NCBI GenBank assembly: GCA_963709175.1
Contig: CAVPVK010000011.1
Location: forward strand, 310,001 to 374,000
From: JANXQG01 sp963709175
Lineage (GTDB): Bacteria > Planctomycetota > Planctomycetia > Pirellulales > Thermoguttaceae
DNA: 64,000 bases
Reading direction: 5' to 3'
The notes under the pieces were generated by a model. It was not told the DNA's origin. It saw only the letters and a list, made by a program, of their open reading frames with translations, and ran no database searches. Shown here one piece after another: positions 38,518 to 47,800 of this stretch. Position 1 is the first letter of the stretch; each line of letters starts with the position of its first letter. A program made the translations under genes and the position numbers.

Positions 38518-38617
38518 GTTTCTCTTGTGATTGTGCTGCCACCGAATTGCGATCGGATGGCTAAAAAAAATCGATTTACTCTGCCGGCCCGATCACCGCG
38601 ATCGGCCCGTGCTGTTT

Positions 38618-38824
38618 CTATAGGCCCGCAGTTTCTTTGGGCCTCTCTGGTTTCGGCGTGGCCAGGCGGGCTCTTATGTTGGCCACGTCCTCGGGGCCGA
38701 AAACACGACGGCCCGCGATTCTTAACTTGGGCTCCGGCACGAGGCCGTGACACAGCAGGTACTCGATGCGGTAAGCTTTTACATTCAGCAGGGCTGCAAC
38801 GTCTTTGAGACTCATTTGTTCCAT
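38618..38824 (-). CDS. Small helix-turn-helix DNA-binding protein (MerR/excisionase-like)
   Basis: 68 residues. MSLKDVAALLNVKAYRIEYLL and a VPEPKLRIAGRRVFGPEDVANI wing region match MerR/excisionase-type winged helix proteins. It is the likely regulator or recombination directionality factor of the mobile element whose ATPase follows downstream. No integrase gene is visible here. Confidence 0.75.
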   Translation of the reverse strand: MEQMSLKDVAALLNVKAYRIEYLLCHGLVPEPKLRIAGRRVFGPEDVANIRARLATPKPERPKETAGL

Positions 38825-39273
38825 GGGATTTTCTCCAGGTGTGCCGCGGCGCAGGGCGCAGCGGCGAAGTGAATGGTTGCCTTGCGGCGAAGTAGAAATA
38901 CGACCCAGACGACGGCCAGAGCCGTCACGCGGTCAACGAGAAGTAAAAGGCAGAAAGGTCAGAAGCTATGCCCGCGGTCACACGAGGCAGCTTCTATCAT
39001 ACGATCTCTGGGGTCGCGGCGCAATAGCCAGTCCGAGAATTTTCCAGGCGGCTTGTGGGCTTCTTGGACGCTCGCCTGTGGGCCTGCCGATGCTCCAAGG
39101 TCTCGGAAGTGGTGCTGCGAGCAGAGGGCCGCCAGAGGGGCGCTGGGGCACTCAGGGAGGCGATGGGAGGCGGGCGGAGGATGGTCGCAGGATGTCGCCT
39201 AGATCACCGAGTGGCGGTCGCGCAGCGGCGCTGCTGTCGTGGCTGGTTGGCGGATACAGGCCCGGGCGCATTA
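38825..39273. other. Spacer upstream of the helix-turn-helix gene
   Basis: 449 bases without a supported gene. A plus-strand ORF here is rejected as shadow-like. Its left half contains the promoter candidate of the minus-strand operon; the rest is GC-rich low-information sequence. Confidence 0.4.
38996..39024 (-). promoter_or_regulatory. Candidate sigma-70-type promoter
   Basis: On the minus strand TTGCGC (39019-39024) and TATGAT (38996-39001) are separated by 17 bases. The -10 is close to consensus and the -35 is weak. It would drive the helix-turn-helix gene with a leader of about 165 bases. Confidence 0.35.
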
Positions 39274-39531
39274 TCAACGCTGTCTTAATACGACCGTAAG
39301 CAGACACAGCAAGGTGATTCCGATCATTCCGCCCACGCAGCAACGTCGCATGAACCGAACGCAGTTTTCTTCGGTCCGTGCGATACCGAATGCGTCAAGC
39401 CAATACCATGTAGACCGACGGTCCTTGATCTTCGGGTAAGTGGCTTCCGGCCATCGCCGCCAAAGGCAGAGTGCCCAGAGAGAATTAGCAACTGCCGCGA
39501 ATGCTAAAACGGCGAGGTCTTGTCCGTTCAT
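39274..39531 (-). CDS. Small membrane protein, function unknown
   Basis: 85 residues from the ATG at 39531 (39546 is an alternative). Two hydrophobic helices (LAVLAFAAVANSLWALCLW; VGGMIGITLLCLLTVVL) flank a loop with WYWLDAFGIARTEENCVRFM. I cannot name it. Its GC content is lower than the flanking core genes, as for other genes in this island. Confidence 0.55.
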   Translation of the reverse strand: MNGQDLAVLAFAAVANSLWALCLWRRWPEATYPKIKDRRSTWYWLDAFGIARTEENCVRFMRRCCVGGMIGITLLCLLTVVLRQR

Positions 39532-39623
39532 ACCCTGAAACTCCATCTCCGCCAACGGGAGGCGTGCCCGACGCGAAGCGTTCGCGCAGCGGCTCAGCGG
39601 GTGGGCGATGTTGGCAGCTTGGA

Positions 39624-40367
39624 CTACCGCGGATTTGTCGTCCACGGCAGCCCGAGCATAGGGTCATACGCGTCATCCAGTTTCTTTTCGAACGATTTCG
39701 GTCGGTAGGCGACCTTTTGCGCCACGATTGAGGCCCGCATTTCTTTCAGGATCCGCAGATTGTCCTTGCGGTGACTTTCGAATACCGCGGGCGGCACAAA
39801 TTCTCTCAACCGCCAGTGTCGATGCGTCGTATCGAAACGCGCGTTTTCCATGAAAGCAATTGCGCGGTCGATCCCTTCGACTTGGATTTCCCATAAAGAC
39901 CGGGAGCGGTTCCGTTTCCACCAATCGGCCATGTTGGGTTTGCCCAGATTTGGCGAGAGATTCCATTGTTCGCTAGCAATGTAGTGGATTTCATTGTCAT
40001 AGCACTTGATGCATCGCCACATGATCGATTGGCAGACGGTGCCCACGGTTTCGGGACACACTTCGTCAGGCGCCGCGTAGCTGTACGAGTAGTGATGGTC
40101 GTTGAAGTGCTCGATCAACGTGTCGAAGCCGGCAGAACCTTCGGCGAGAAGTTGTTGGATCGCCAAGTAGACAACCACTTGGGCGTTCTCGTCGTAGCTT
40201 GCCGGAAACGGATAACTCTCGGGTGCCTTATTCTTGGAAGCCAACCGTTCCACGAGCACACGAATCCGATGCTCGTCGGCTTTTTCCGGGGGATCGACCG
40301 CCTTGGCTGAATCATGACAAAATGTGAGAAGCATGGTGCCAATAATCGGAACGAATCTCGCTCTCAT
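39624..40367 (-). CDS. Secreted protein of unknown function (conserved-looking)
   Basis: 247 residues from the ATG at 40367. A signal peptide (FVPIIGTMLLTFC) is followed by a domain with YPFPASYDENAQVVVYLAIQ, FDTLIEHFNDHHYSYSY and TVGTVCQSIMWRCIKCYDNE. The aromatic-rich pattern resembles a family I associate with planctomycetes, but I have no name or function for it. It ends in DPMLGLPWTTNPR. It lies alone with loose spacing, which suggests it moved with the island. Confidence 0.7.
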   Translation of the reverse strand: MRARFVPIIGTMLLTFCHDSAKAVDPPEKADEHRIRVLVERLASKNKAPESYPFPASYDENAQVVVYLAIQQLLAEGSAGFDTLIEHFNDHHYSYSYAAPDEVCPETVGTVCQSIMWRCIKCYDNEIHYIASEQWNLSPNLGKPNMADWWKRNRSRSLWEIQVEGIDRAIAFMENARFDTTHRHWRLREFVPPAVFESHRKDNLRILKEMRASIVAQKVAYRPKSFEKKLDDAYDPMLGLPWTTNPR

Positions 40368-40690
40368 CTTCTGTTCCTCGATACGGCGGCGAATCGTTTG
40401 GGCAATGAACAGCCCCGCCTTGCCCAACATATCTTCGCTCGCTCGCGTTGTCGTAATGAAGGTCAGTCAAATCGACATTCTACCCTCTTCCGCCAGCGAG
40501 GGGAACTACGGCCCGGCCGCCGCGCATGGAAGATCGTCCGAACGTTCGAACTTTTTGGGCAGCGAAGGCCGTGCCAATTCTCCAGACGTCTGGTGAATTC
40601 CGGCGGGCACGAGGATCGGGCTGCGGAAGGCCACGGCAGTTTGCAGGGCCAGGCGTGCCCGTAGGACCTCAGGCGGCCGGCGGTGTTGGA
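40368..40690. other. Spacer within the island
   Basis: 323 bases without a supported gene. Composition is mixed and no hairpin or promoter is clear. Confidence 0.4.
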
Positions 40691-41002
40691 CTAAAGCCAA
40701 CCGTGGGCCCTGAGATACGCGATCCAATCTTCCTTATCCGCCGTCATGTCATTGATGTTTTCTGGCGATTTCCATCCAATGCCATCGCGGCCTGTCCGAA
40801 CGTAAAGTGCCCTCGCGCCATACTCGGCTGGTAGTCCTGGAAAGTCAAGACACCGCAATATGTCCGCGATCGTTACGGCATCCGAATCCTCGCAATGGTC
40901 CATAATGCAGCCCGCCGCGATGATGAGGTCTAGCACTTCTGCGGACTCACCCTGCTGAATAATGGCCTTCGCTTCCTCGATTGAAATCGCTGAATCGGAC
41001 AT
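40691..41002 (-). CDS. Small acidic protein, function unknown
   Basis: 103 residues from the ATG at 41002 (MSDSAISIEEAKAIIQQGES). The sequence is acidic, with GCIMDHCEDSDAVTIADILRCLDF and a C-terminus NDMTADKEDWIAYLRAHGWL. It has features of a small immunity or regulatory protein but no known motif. The gap to the membrane protein upstream (41039) is 36 bases, so the two may be one transcript. Confidence 0.55.
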   Translation of the reverse strand: MSDSAISIEEAKAIIQQGESAEVLDLIIAAGCIMDHCEDSDAVTIADILRCLDFPGLPAEYGARALYVRTGRDGIGWKSPENINDMTADKEDWIAYLRAHGWL

Positions 41003-41038
41003 TTGGCATACATCGATTTGCCGAGCCAACGCGTCGGC

Positions 41039-41419
41039 TTAGCCGTCAGCCGGAGGCTGATCGGCCGTAGGCGGACTCTGCGGCTGGCCGTTGTCGGCAG
41101 ATGATTTGGCAACGAGCGTGAAGCAGTATCCAGCGATCAGTAGCCATCCCACGGTGCTCAGGAAGCTGGCAGCCGACATCGCCAATGCACCAGCATGGTA
41201 GTCAAGCGAATGAAGCAAATGGAACAGTACATCTCTTACTGGGAGAAGGATAAATCCCCACAAGAGCAGATGGATGCGCTTTGGGCCGCCACGTAGCAGA
41301 GCAAGGACCATTAGCGCGATGCAAACCAGAATGATGCCTTCTTCAACGAGCGTAAGCCTGCTGACATAGCTCGTCGTAACTGTGGTCACCGATTTGAAAC
41401 GTACAGTGTTTGAGTCCAT
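41039..41419 (-). CDS. Membrane protein with three helices, function unknown
   Basis: 126 residues from the ATG at 41419. Helices are visible at EGIILVCIALMVLALL, IHLLLWGFILLPVRDVLFHLL and SAASFLSTVGWLLIAGYCF. The tail is Gln/Pro/Ser-rich. It probably sits in the inner membrane. It could pair with the following small acidic protein, but this is inferred from distance only. Confidence 0.55.
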   Translation of the reverse strand: MDSNTVRFKSVTTVTTSYVSRLTLVEEGIILVCIALMVLALLRGGPKRIHLLLWGFILLPVRDVLFHLLHSLDYHAGALAMSAASFLSTVGWLLIAGYCFTLVAKSSADNGQPQSPPTADQPPADG

Positions 41420-41721
41420 ACGCTCACCCCGCCAACGGGTTTCTAGTTGAGATGTGGCTTTTCGCCGCTTGCCGTATTGTACATCCACGCCGATACCTAC
41501 GGCAATCTCGGGGCCAGATTCGCGATTCGCGTTTCGGGTCACCCGCCACACGAGGAGTCTTGCCGTGCCACGAAAGCCGGCGGCACGGATTTAACGCGGC
41601 GTTTGACGCCTGCAATTGGTAAGCGTCGCTGTTGCCAAGACTCAGCCGACGAGACCCGGGCTTGACGAGGGCCTCGCTTCCTATGGTAGAATCGCCAATG
41701 CTACCGAATCGATCCATGAAA
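41420..41721. other. Spacer with no visible gene
   Basis: About 300 bases. It lies between the terminase relic and the small membrane protein. No gene-like frame remains. Confidence 0.35.
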
Positions 41722-41892
41722 TCAATGGAGGATAGCGGCGTCGACGTAAACGAAGCGGTCGAGCACGCCCACGAAGACGATCGCGCAGTAGTCGCCCTGC
41801 CGGTCGCTCGCGCCCTTGCCGGGGTCGACGCAGACCAGCCGCAGGTCGAACTTTCTGGGCCACTTCCCCGGCGGCACCCAGATCCCGGAGAG
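41722..41892 (-). pseudogene. Relic of a phage terminase large subunit (nuclease domain)
   Basis: A 57-codon open stretch encodes GIWVPPGKWPRKFDLRLVC, VDPGKGASDRQGDYCAIVF and VGVLDRFVYVDAAIL. The DPGKG...GDY pattern fits the first acidic strand of the RNase H-like nuclease in large terminases. The upstream ATPase part is missing and the frame is bounded exactly by a GTGGGGTCAGACC sequence that starts a REP-like element. The downstream part stops at once. It shows that a prophage or related element once lay here. Confidence 0.6.
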
Positions 41893-41990
41893 GTGGGGTC
41901 AGACCGGCACGCCATAATGGCAAAGCACCAACTTCCACGCGAAGTCAATTCATAAATGTCTAACGTAGGTTCGACCCCATACCCCCTTCG
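41893..41990. repeat. REP-like element at the edge of the terminase relic
   Basis: A roughly 100-base block bounded by GGGGTCAGACC (41895-41905) and GGTTCGACCCCATACCCC (41968 onward), which are partly inverted, with an AT-rich centre (TCAATTCATAAATGTC). It breaks the terminase relic. A truncated REP-associated transposase lies 1 kb away, as expected for such elements. Confidence 0.5.
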
Positions 41991-42021
41991 ATACTTACGC
42001 TTCGTACGACTCTCTCATTCG

Positions 42022-42897
42022 CTACCTTTGTCCGGCTTTCGGCGACGCACTTTTTGCCGCAGATTTCAGTTCTGTATCCCCCCTGGAATTCGCGTCGCCG
42101 GCTTTTTCCGACCCCCGGTAGGGCCTTCCCTTCTTGTAGAGCTCCATTCGGAAACGTAACTCTTCCTTGCCTTCCTCGGTCAGCGATTTGTCGGTCAGTG
42201 CCATTTCAATCGTCTTCGCCTGCCGGAGCGTAGCGTTCTCAAAGTCGCCGTTTTGCGCGTACGCGGCAGCCAATATGTCAAGATAGCGCCAGGACTTACC
42301 GTTGCTCAGTTGGTAAGCCTTGGTTGCGATTTCGACTGCTTTTCCTCCGTTGCGGTACTTCCCGTCAGGGCAAGTCGCCTGTAGCCAGGCAAGGTTTTGA
42401 TATGCACGAGCATATTTCGGATCGATCGTCATCGCTTGCTTGAAGTCAGCAATCGCCCTTTCGTGCTTGCCGTTCTTCTCGTACGCGCGGCCGCGGTCGC
42501 TTGAGACCGCGGCCCATTTTGGGCGTAATCGCATGGCCTCGGTGTAGTCGGTGATGGCCTTGTCGAGTTCGCGCTTTGCTTCATAGACTAGCCCTCGGCC
42601 GAAATGCGCTGTGGCCGATTTCGGGTCCAAGCGGATTGCGTTGGTCCAGTCCGCGATTGCCATATCGTAGTCGCGCTTCATTGTATACGCGTAGGCCCGG
42701 TTGCTATACGCGTCGGCATTCTTTGGGTCCAGCGCAATGGCCTGGGTGAGCGCGTCGATCGCAGCGCCGTAGTCCTGTCTCTCGAGAGATGAAATTCCTT
42801 TTTGATATGCCAACACCGCGCGATCAGCAGCCAGAGCAAATCTCGGCAGCAACAAGACTGTGATCGCGATCGCCGCGCGGTACCTGTATAGGATCAT
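42022..42897 (-). CDS. Secreted TPR-repeat protein
   Basis: 291 residues with a signal peptide (AAIAITVLLLPRFALA). About five TPR units follow, e.g. YQKGISSLERQDYGAAIDAL, AYAYTMKRDYDMAIADW and GRAYEKNGKHERAIADFKQA. A longer C-terminal repeat (YLDILAAAYAQNGDFENA) and a basic tail end it. The frame is intact, unlike the TPR copy at 36542-37506, with which it shares the general pattern but not much sequence. It was probably retained after related genes decayed. Confidence 0.9.
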   Translation of the reverse strand: MILYRYRAAIAITVLLLPRFALAADRAVLAYQKGISSLERQDYGAAIDALTQAIALDPKNADAYSNRAYAYTMKRDYDMAIADWTNAIRLDPKSATAHFGRGLVYEAKRELDKAITDYTEAMRLRPKWAAVSSDRGRAYEKNGKHERAIADFKQAMTIDPKYARAYQNLAWLQATCPDGKYRNGGKAVEIATKAYQLSNGKSWRYLDILAAAYAQNGDFENATLRQAKTIEMALTDKSLTEEGKEELRFRMELYKKGRPYRGSEKAGDANSRGDTELKSAAKSASPKAGQR

Positions 42898-42934
42898 GGG
42901 ACTCCCTCTAGGCGGATAATGTTTAGAACTGGTC

Positions 42935-42979
42935 TTTCGGCTATGGCGAGGTCAAGAATCCCCTTTTTCCAGTTCGCGT
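42935..42979. repeat. 45-bp segment shared with 37245-37289
   Basis: Matches 44 of 45 bases with the TPR gene segment, and in frame encodes NWKKGILDLAIAE. It abuts the end of the transposase sequence at GACGCGAAC, so it marks a junction between two unrelated sequences. Confidence 0.85.
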
Positions 42980-42980
42980 C

Positions 42981-43307
42981 GTCCATCACGAAGGAAGCGA
43001 AGCGTCATTGCCAGAGATACCCGCGCCACTTCTCCCGGAAATTGATCCGTCGCGAATAACGCCGGTGCGCTTCGCCGATGGCCCGCCGCAGGCTATCCTC
43101 CGACGACGGTACGACGATCAGGTGAGTATGATTCGGCACCGGGCAGCAGTTCCATATCTCCACGCTCTCCTCGCGGCACCACTCGGCCATCAACTCGATA
43201 AACGCCGCGTAGTCCTCCTCGTTGAAGAAAGTCTGTTGCCGGCGATTGCCGCGCTGGGTGATATGGGGCGGCGGGCCCGGGATCACGATTCGTGCGATTC
43301 TTGCCAT
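42981..43307 (-). pseudogene. REP-associated tyrosine transposase (RAYT/Y1_Tnp), truncated
   Basis: ATG at 43307. The N-terminal half of the family is clear: RIVIPGPPPHITQRGNRRQQ, FNEEDYAAFIELMAEWC and PNHTHLIVVP (the HTH pair is the metal-binding HUH motif), then RRYSRRINFREKWRGYLWQ. A TGA at 43005-43007 follows WQ, where the family has a glycine (WQGRF), and the sequence continues as RFASFVMDDA. It then runs into the copied 45-bp TPR segment. The C-terminal half is missing. The normal length is about 200-230 residues. Confidence 0.85.
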
Positions 43308-43465
43308 GACGCGAATTTACCAGACCACAAATGCACCGTCAATAAATAAGTATTGTGCCACCGGAATTCCCCGGAATTCCACGGCGGCCCACCCTAGCAA
43401 TCGCAGCGATTCCCGCTACCATGGATGAAGGTTTATTTCGTTTCTCCCCCCTCGGTTTCAGAGCC

Positions 43466-44872
43466 ATGTCTGCAACGGTCTTATTTCCCAAGGTGGGCCC
43501 CCGCCGCCGTCCCGTGTCCATGTCTTTGGCTGCCTGGTCGGTTCCGGGTCTAGTGCTCGCGATAGCCCTATTATTCCTGCCGGGCTGCCGGAATGTTGAA
43601 AAGTCTGAGGCTGGCGGTCCAGGCAAAGCGCCCGTCAAAGTCGCCTTGCCGCTGGATCGACCCGATGTGATCGAGTATGAGGACGTCCGCGGTCTGACGA
43701 AGGCCGACAAATCGATCGACTTGCACTGCCGGGTCAGCGGCTACCTGAAGAAGATCTGCTTCGAGGACGGGGCCGACGTGACCGAGGGCCAGCGGCTTTT
43801 TGAAATCGACGACGCGCCCTTTCAGGCCGCTCTGGACAGCGCCAAGGCCGATCTGGACGTCAAGATCGCCAACCGCGGTTTCCGCGAGGCCGAGCTCGCC
43901 CGCAACAAGTCGCTTCCCAAGAACGCCATCAGCCAGTCGGAGTTAGACAAAAGCGTCGCCGCGCTGGCGGAGGCCGTGGCCCAGGTGAGTTCCGGCACGG
44001 CCGCCGTGAGAACGGCCGATCTCAATTTGCAATACACCAAGATCGATTCTCCAGTTACCGGCCGCATCGGCAAGTCGTCCATCTCGGCGGGCAACCTCGT
44101 CGTGGCCGACAACACGCTTCTCAGCACCGTCGTTCGTTCCGATCCCATGCTCGTGGAGTTCAACATCGACCAGCAGATCTTCCTCGACGTGCAAGGCAAG
44201 ATTCGCGAAGGCAAGCTCCAAATGGCGGACAAGGACAACATCCCCGTCTTCTTGAAAGTCGGCAAGGAGACCGGCTACCCTCATCGCGGCAAATTGAGCT
44301 TTGCCAATAATGTCTTCGACGAGAACACAGGCACCATTCTCATGCGGGCGAAATTCGACAATCCCAAGCCGGCGACCGGCAGCCGGCTGCTTGTGCCCGG
44401 CATGGATGTCGAGGTGCGGTTGCCGATCGGGGATCCGGCGCAAGCGATCCTGGTGGCCGAGCGGGCCATCGGCGCCGACCTGGACCAGAAATACGTGCTC
44501 GTACTCAACGACAAAGGCCAGCCCGAAAAACGCACGGTCAAGTTGGGGCCGAGGTTCGAGGGCCTTCAGGTAATCGAACAAGGGCTCAGTGCCGCCGATC
44601 GCGTGATCGTCGTCGGGCAGCAGAACGCCTTGCGGCCTGGTGCGAAGTTGGAGATCCAAGAGGTAAAGATGGGGGATTACGCCGCGACTGACGCGACCAC
44701 GGTCCCGGCGCAGACTCCGCCGGCCAAGGATTCGACAACCAGCGAGCAGCCGGCCGCGGACAAACCGCCCGAGCCAAAGGCGATTGAAATACCTGCGGGC
44801 AGCGATTCCGCAACCAAACCGTCGGCTGAAAACGGCAAGCCATCGCCGGAACCTGCCAAGAAGGGAGAGTAG
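43466..44872 (+). CDS. RND efflux membrane fusion protein (AcrA-type lipoprotein)
   Basis: 468 residues from the ATG at 43466. The lipobox LLFLPGC is at about residue 41. The barrel-sandwich halves (LHCRVSGYLKKICFEDGADV and KIDSPVTGRIGKSSISAGNLV), the coiled-coil hairpin between them, and the barrel (KLSFANNVFDENTGTILMRA) are typical. A disordered Pro/Lys/Ser tail ends it. It serves as the periplasmic adaptor of the tripartite pump whose inner-membrane gene starts 5 bases after its stop. Confidence 0.93.
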   Translation: MSATVLFPKVGPRRRPVSMSLAAWSVPGLVLAIALLFLPGCRNVEKSEAGGPGKAPVKVALPLDRPDVIEYEDVRGLTKADKSIDLHCRVSGYLKKICFEDGADVTEGQRLFEIDDAPFQAALDSAKADLDVKIANRGFREAELARNKSLPKNAISQSELDKSVAALAEAVAQVSSGTAAVRTADLNLQYTKIDSPVTGRIGKSSISAGNLVVADNTLLSTVVRSDPMLVEFNIDQQIFLDVQGKIREGKLQMADKDNIPVFLKVGKETGYPHRGKLSFANNVFDENTGTILMRAKFDNPKPATGSRLLVPGMDVEVRLPIGDPAQAILVAERAIGADLDQKYVLVLNDKGQPEKRTVKLGPRFEGLQVIEQGLSAADRVIVVGQQNALRPGAKLEIQEVKMGDYAATDATTVPAQTPPAKDSTTSEQPAADKPPEPKAIEIPAGSDSATKPSAENGKPSPEPAKKGE

Positions 44873-44877
44873 CCGTC

Positions 44878-47800
44878 GTGTTTTCGCGATTCTTCATTGA
44901 CCGGCCGATTTTCGCTGCGGTGCTATCGATCGTCTTGACGGTCGCTGGCGGCGTGGCCATGTTCGTCTTGCCGGTCGCGCAGTACCCCGAGATTGCCCCG
45001 CCCACGGTCCAGGTGGCCTGCGTCTATCCCGGCGCCAATGCCAACGTGGTCGCCGACACGATCGCCGCGCCCATCGAGCAGCAGGTCAACGGCGTCGAGC
45101 ACATGCTCTACATGTCGTCGCAGTGCACCAACGACGGCGCCTACAACCTGACCGTCACCTTCAAGCTCGGCACCAATCTGGATATGGCCCAGGTGCTCGT
45201 GCAGAACCGCGTCAACCTGGCTCTGCCCACGCTGCCGGACGTCGTCAAGCAAACCGGCGTGACGACCAAGAAGAAGTCGCCCAACATCATGCTCGTGGTG
45301 AACCTTTCTTCGCCGCCAAAGCCGGGCAAGGCGGAACAATACGACCAGCTTTACATGAGCAACTATGCCAGTGTTTACATCAAGGACGAATTGGCGCGGC
45401 TGGACGGCGTGGGCGACGTCGTCTTCCTCGGGCAACAAGATTACAGCATGCGGGCGTGGCTCGACCCGGTGAAGATGGCGGCCAAGAAGCTGACGGCCGG
45501 CGACGTGATCAACGCCCTCCGGGAGCAGAACGTCCAGGTGGCTGCCGGCCAGATCGGCCAACCGCCCGTGCCGCCGGGCCAGGCCTTCCAGTACACGATG
45601 TCCGCTTTGGGCCGGCTGACCGATGCCGAACGAGTTCAAGAAGATCGTCGTCAAGACGGGCAAGGACAGGCAGGTCGTCTGCCTGGGCGATATTGCAAAG
45701 GTCGAACGCGGGGCCAAGAGCCAGGACCAAACTTGTACGCTCGACAAGCAAGCCTTCGGTTGGCCTGGCCGTCTTCCAGCTCCCCGGCTCCAATGCGGTG
45801 ACCACCGCCAGCGGCGTTCAGGACAGGATGTCGGAACTGAAGCGTCGATTCCCCGTGGGGCTGGACTACTCGATCGTTTACGACACCACGCCCTTCGTTA
45901 CCGAGTCGATCCACGAGGTGCAGAAGACGCTCTTCGAAGCGGTCGATCCTCGTGACGCTCGTCGTGCTCTTGTTCCTGCAGAACTGGCGGTCGGTGATCA
46001 TCCCGCTGGTGGCCGTGCCCGTTTCGCTTATCGGCACCTTCGCGATAATGGCCTTGTTGGGTTTCAGCCTGAACAATATCTCGCTGCTGGGGCTGGTGTT
46101 GGCGATCGGCGTGGTGGTGGACGATGCGATCGTGGTGGTCGAAAACGTGGAGCGATGGATCGAGCACGGCCTATCACCGCGGGAGGCGGCCTACAAGTCG
46201 ATGGAGGAAGTCACCGTGGCGGTCATCGCCATCGCCTTCGGCCTCAGCGCCGTGTTCATCCCCACGGCCTTCATTCCCGGCATCTCCGGCCAGTTCTACC
46301 GGCAGTTCGCCTTGACGATCGCCACGTCGACGCTGATTTCGGCATTCAACTCGCTGACCCTCAGCCCGGCCCTGGCCGCAATCCTACTGAAGCCACACGC
46401 GGCCCAGAAGGACTGGCTCTCGGCCTTGCTCGACCTGACGCTTGGCTGGCTATTCCGCGGCTTCAATCGCGCCTTCAACGCCACCACTGCGGTCTACGCC
46501 CGGTTGGTGCGACTTTGCATCCGCGGAGCCATCGTGGCCCTGCTGGTCTACGGCGGCCTGCTCTGGCTGACCTACGTCGGCTTCACCAACGTGCCCACCG
46601 GCTTCGTGCCCGAACCAGGACAAGGGCTACCTGCATTGTCTCCGCGCAATTGCCCGACTCGGCCGTCGCTGGAGCGGACCAGGGCGGTCTTGCGGCAGAT
46701 GGAGGACATCGCCTTGAGCAAGGAAATGCAGGACCGTGGGGTAGGTCATACTGTGGGTATCGCGGGACAGTCGTTCCTGCTGAATGCCAACGGCTCGAAC
46801 TTCGCCTCGCTGTTCGTGGTGCTCAAGCCGTTCCACGATCGCCACGAGGCCGACCAGTCGGCGGACGCTGTCGCAAGCGGCGCTCCGCAAGGAGTTCATG
46901 GAGAAGATCGACGACGCCCAGGTGGCGGTCTTCGGCGCACCGCCTGTCGACGGCGTGGGCAATGCCGGCGGCTTCAAGCTTATGGTCAAGGATCACGAGC
47001 AACGAGGGGCTGGAGAACCTGCAGAACCAGGCTAACACCCTGGCGGCGGCTGCCAATCAGCAGCCCGGACTGGTGGGCGTGTTCAGCATGTTCCGGGCCG
47101 AACACGCCGCAACTTTTCGTCGACGTCGATCGCCAGAAGTGCAAGCGGCTGGGCGTTCCCCTGAACGATGTCTTCGGCGCCTTGCAGACCTTTCTGGGCG
47201 GCTACTATGTCAACGATTTCAACGAATTCGGCCGCACCTGGCAAGTCAACCTCCAGGCCCGGGCAGATTTCCGCGACCAGGCTGCCAAGGTCCGCCGCAT
47301 CGAGGTCCGCAATAGCCGGGGTGATATGGTTCCCTTGGGCACGCTGGCCACGGTGCGCGACTCGACCGGCCCGATGATGATCACCCGCTACAACGGCGTC
47401 ACGGCGGCCGCTCTCAACGGGGCCTGGATGCCCGGCACCAGTTCGGGCCAGGCCGTGGAGAAAATGGACAAGCTGGCCGCCGAGAAGCTTGATCCTACAA
47501 TGAGCACCGAATGGACGGAATTGACCCTCCAGGAGATTTTGGCCGGGAACACGGCCCTTCTCATCTTCCCCTTGTGCATTCTCTTTGTCTTCCTCACGCA
47601 CGCGGCCGAATACGAAAGCTGGGCGCTGCCGGTGGCAATTATCCTCATCGTGCCCATGAGCCTGCTCTGTGCGCTGGCCGGCGTCTGGCTCCGCGGCATG
47701 GACAACAACATCTTCACGCAGATCGGCTTCGTGATCCTGGCCGGGCTGGCCTGCAAGAATGCCGTGCTGATCGTGGAATTCGCCAAGCAGGAGCACGAGC

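Noticed and set aside
38805..39299. Plus-strand open frame across the spacer
   Set aside because: Arg/Gly-rich product with no start signal; it overlaps the start of the helix-turn-helix gene on the other strand.
43361..43381. Direct repeat CCGGAATTCC, twice in tandem
   Set aside because: Only two units; no CRISPR-like spacing or iteration, so no array is called.
45123..47315. 730-residue open frame across the RND pump
   Set aside because: Most of it is in the wrong frame; only short parts carry pump motifs. It is a by-product of the frameshifts.
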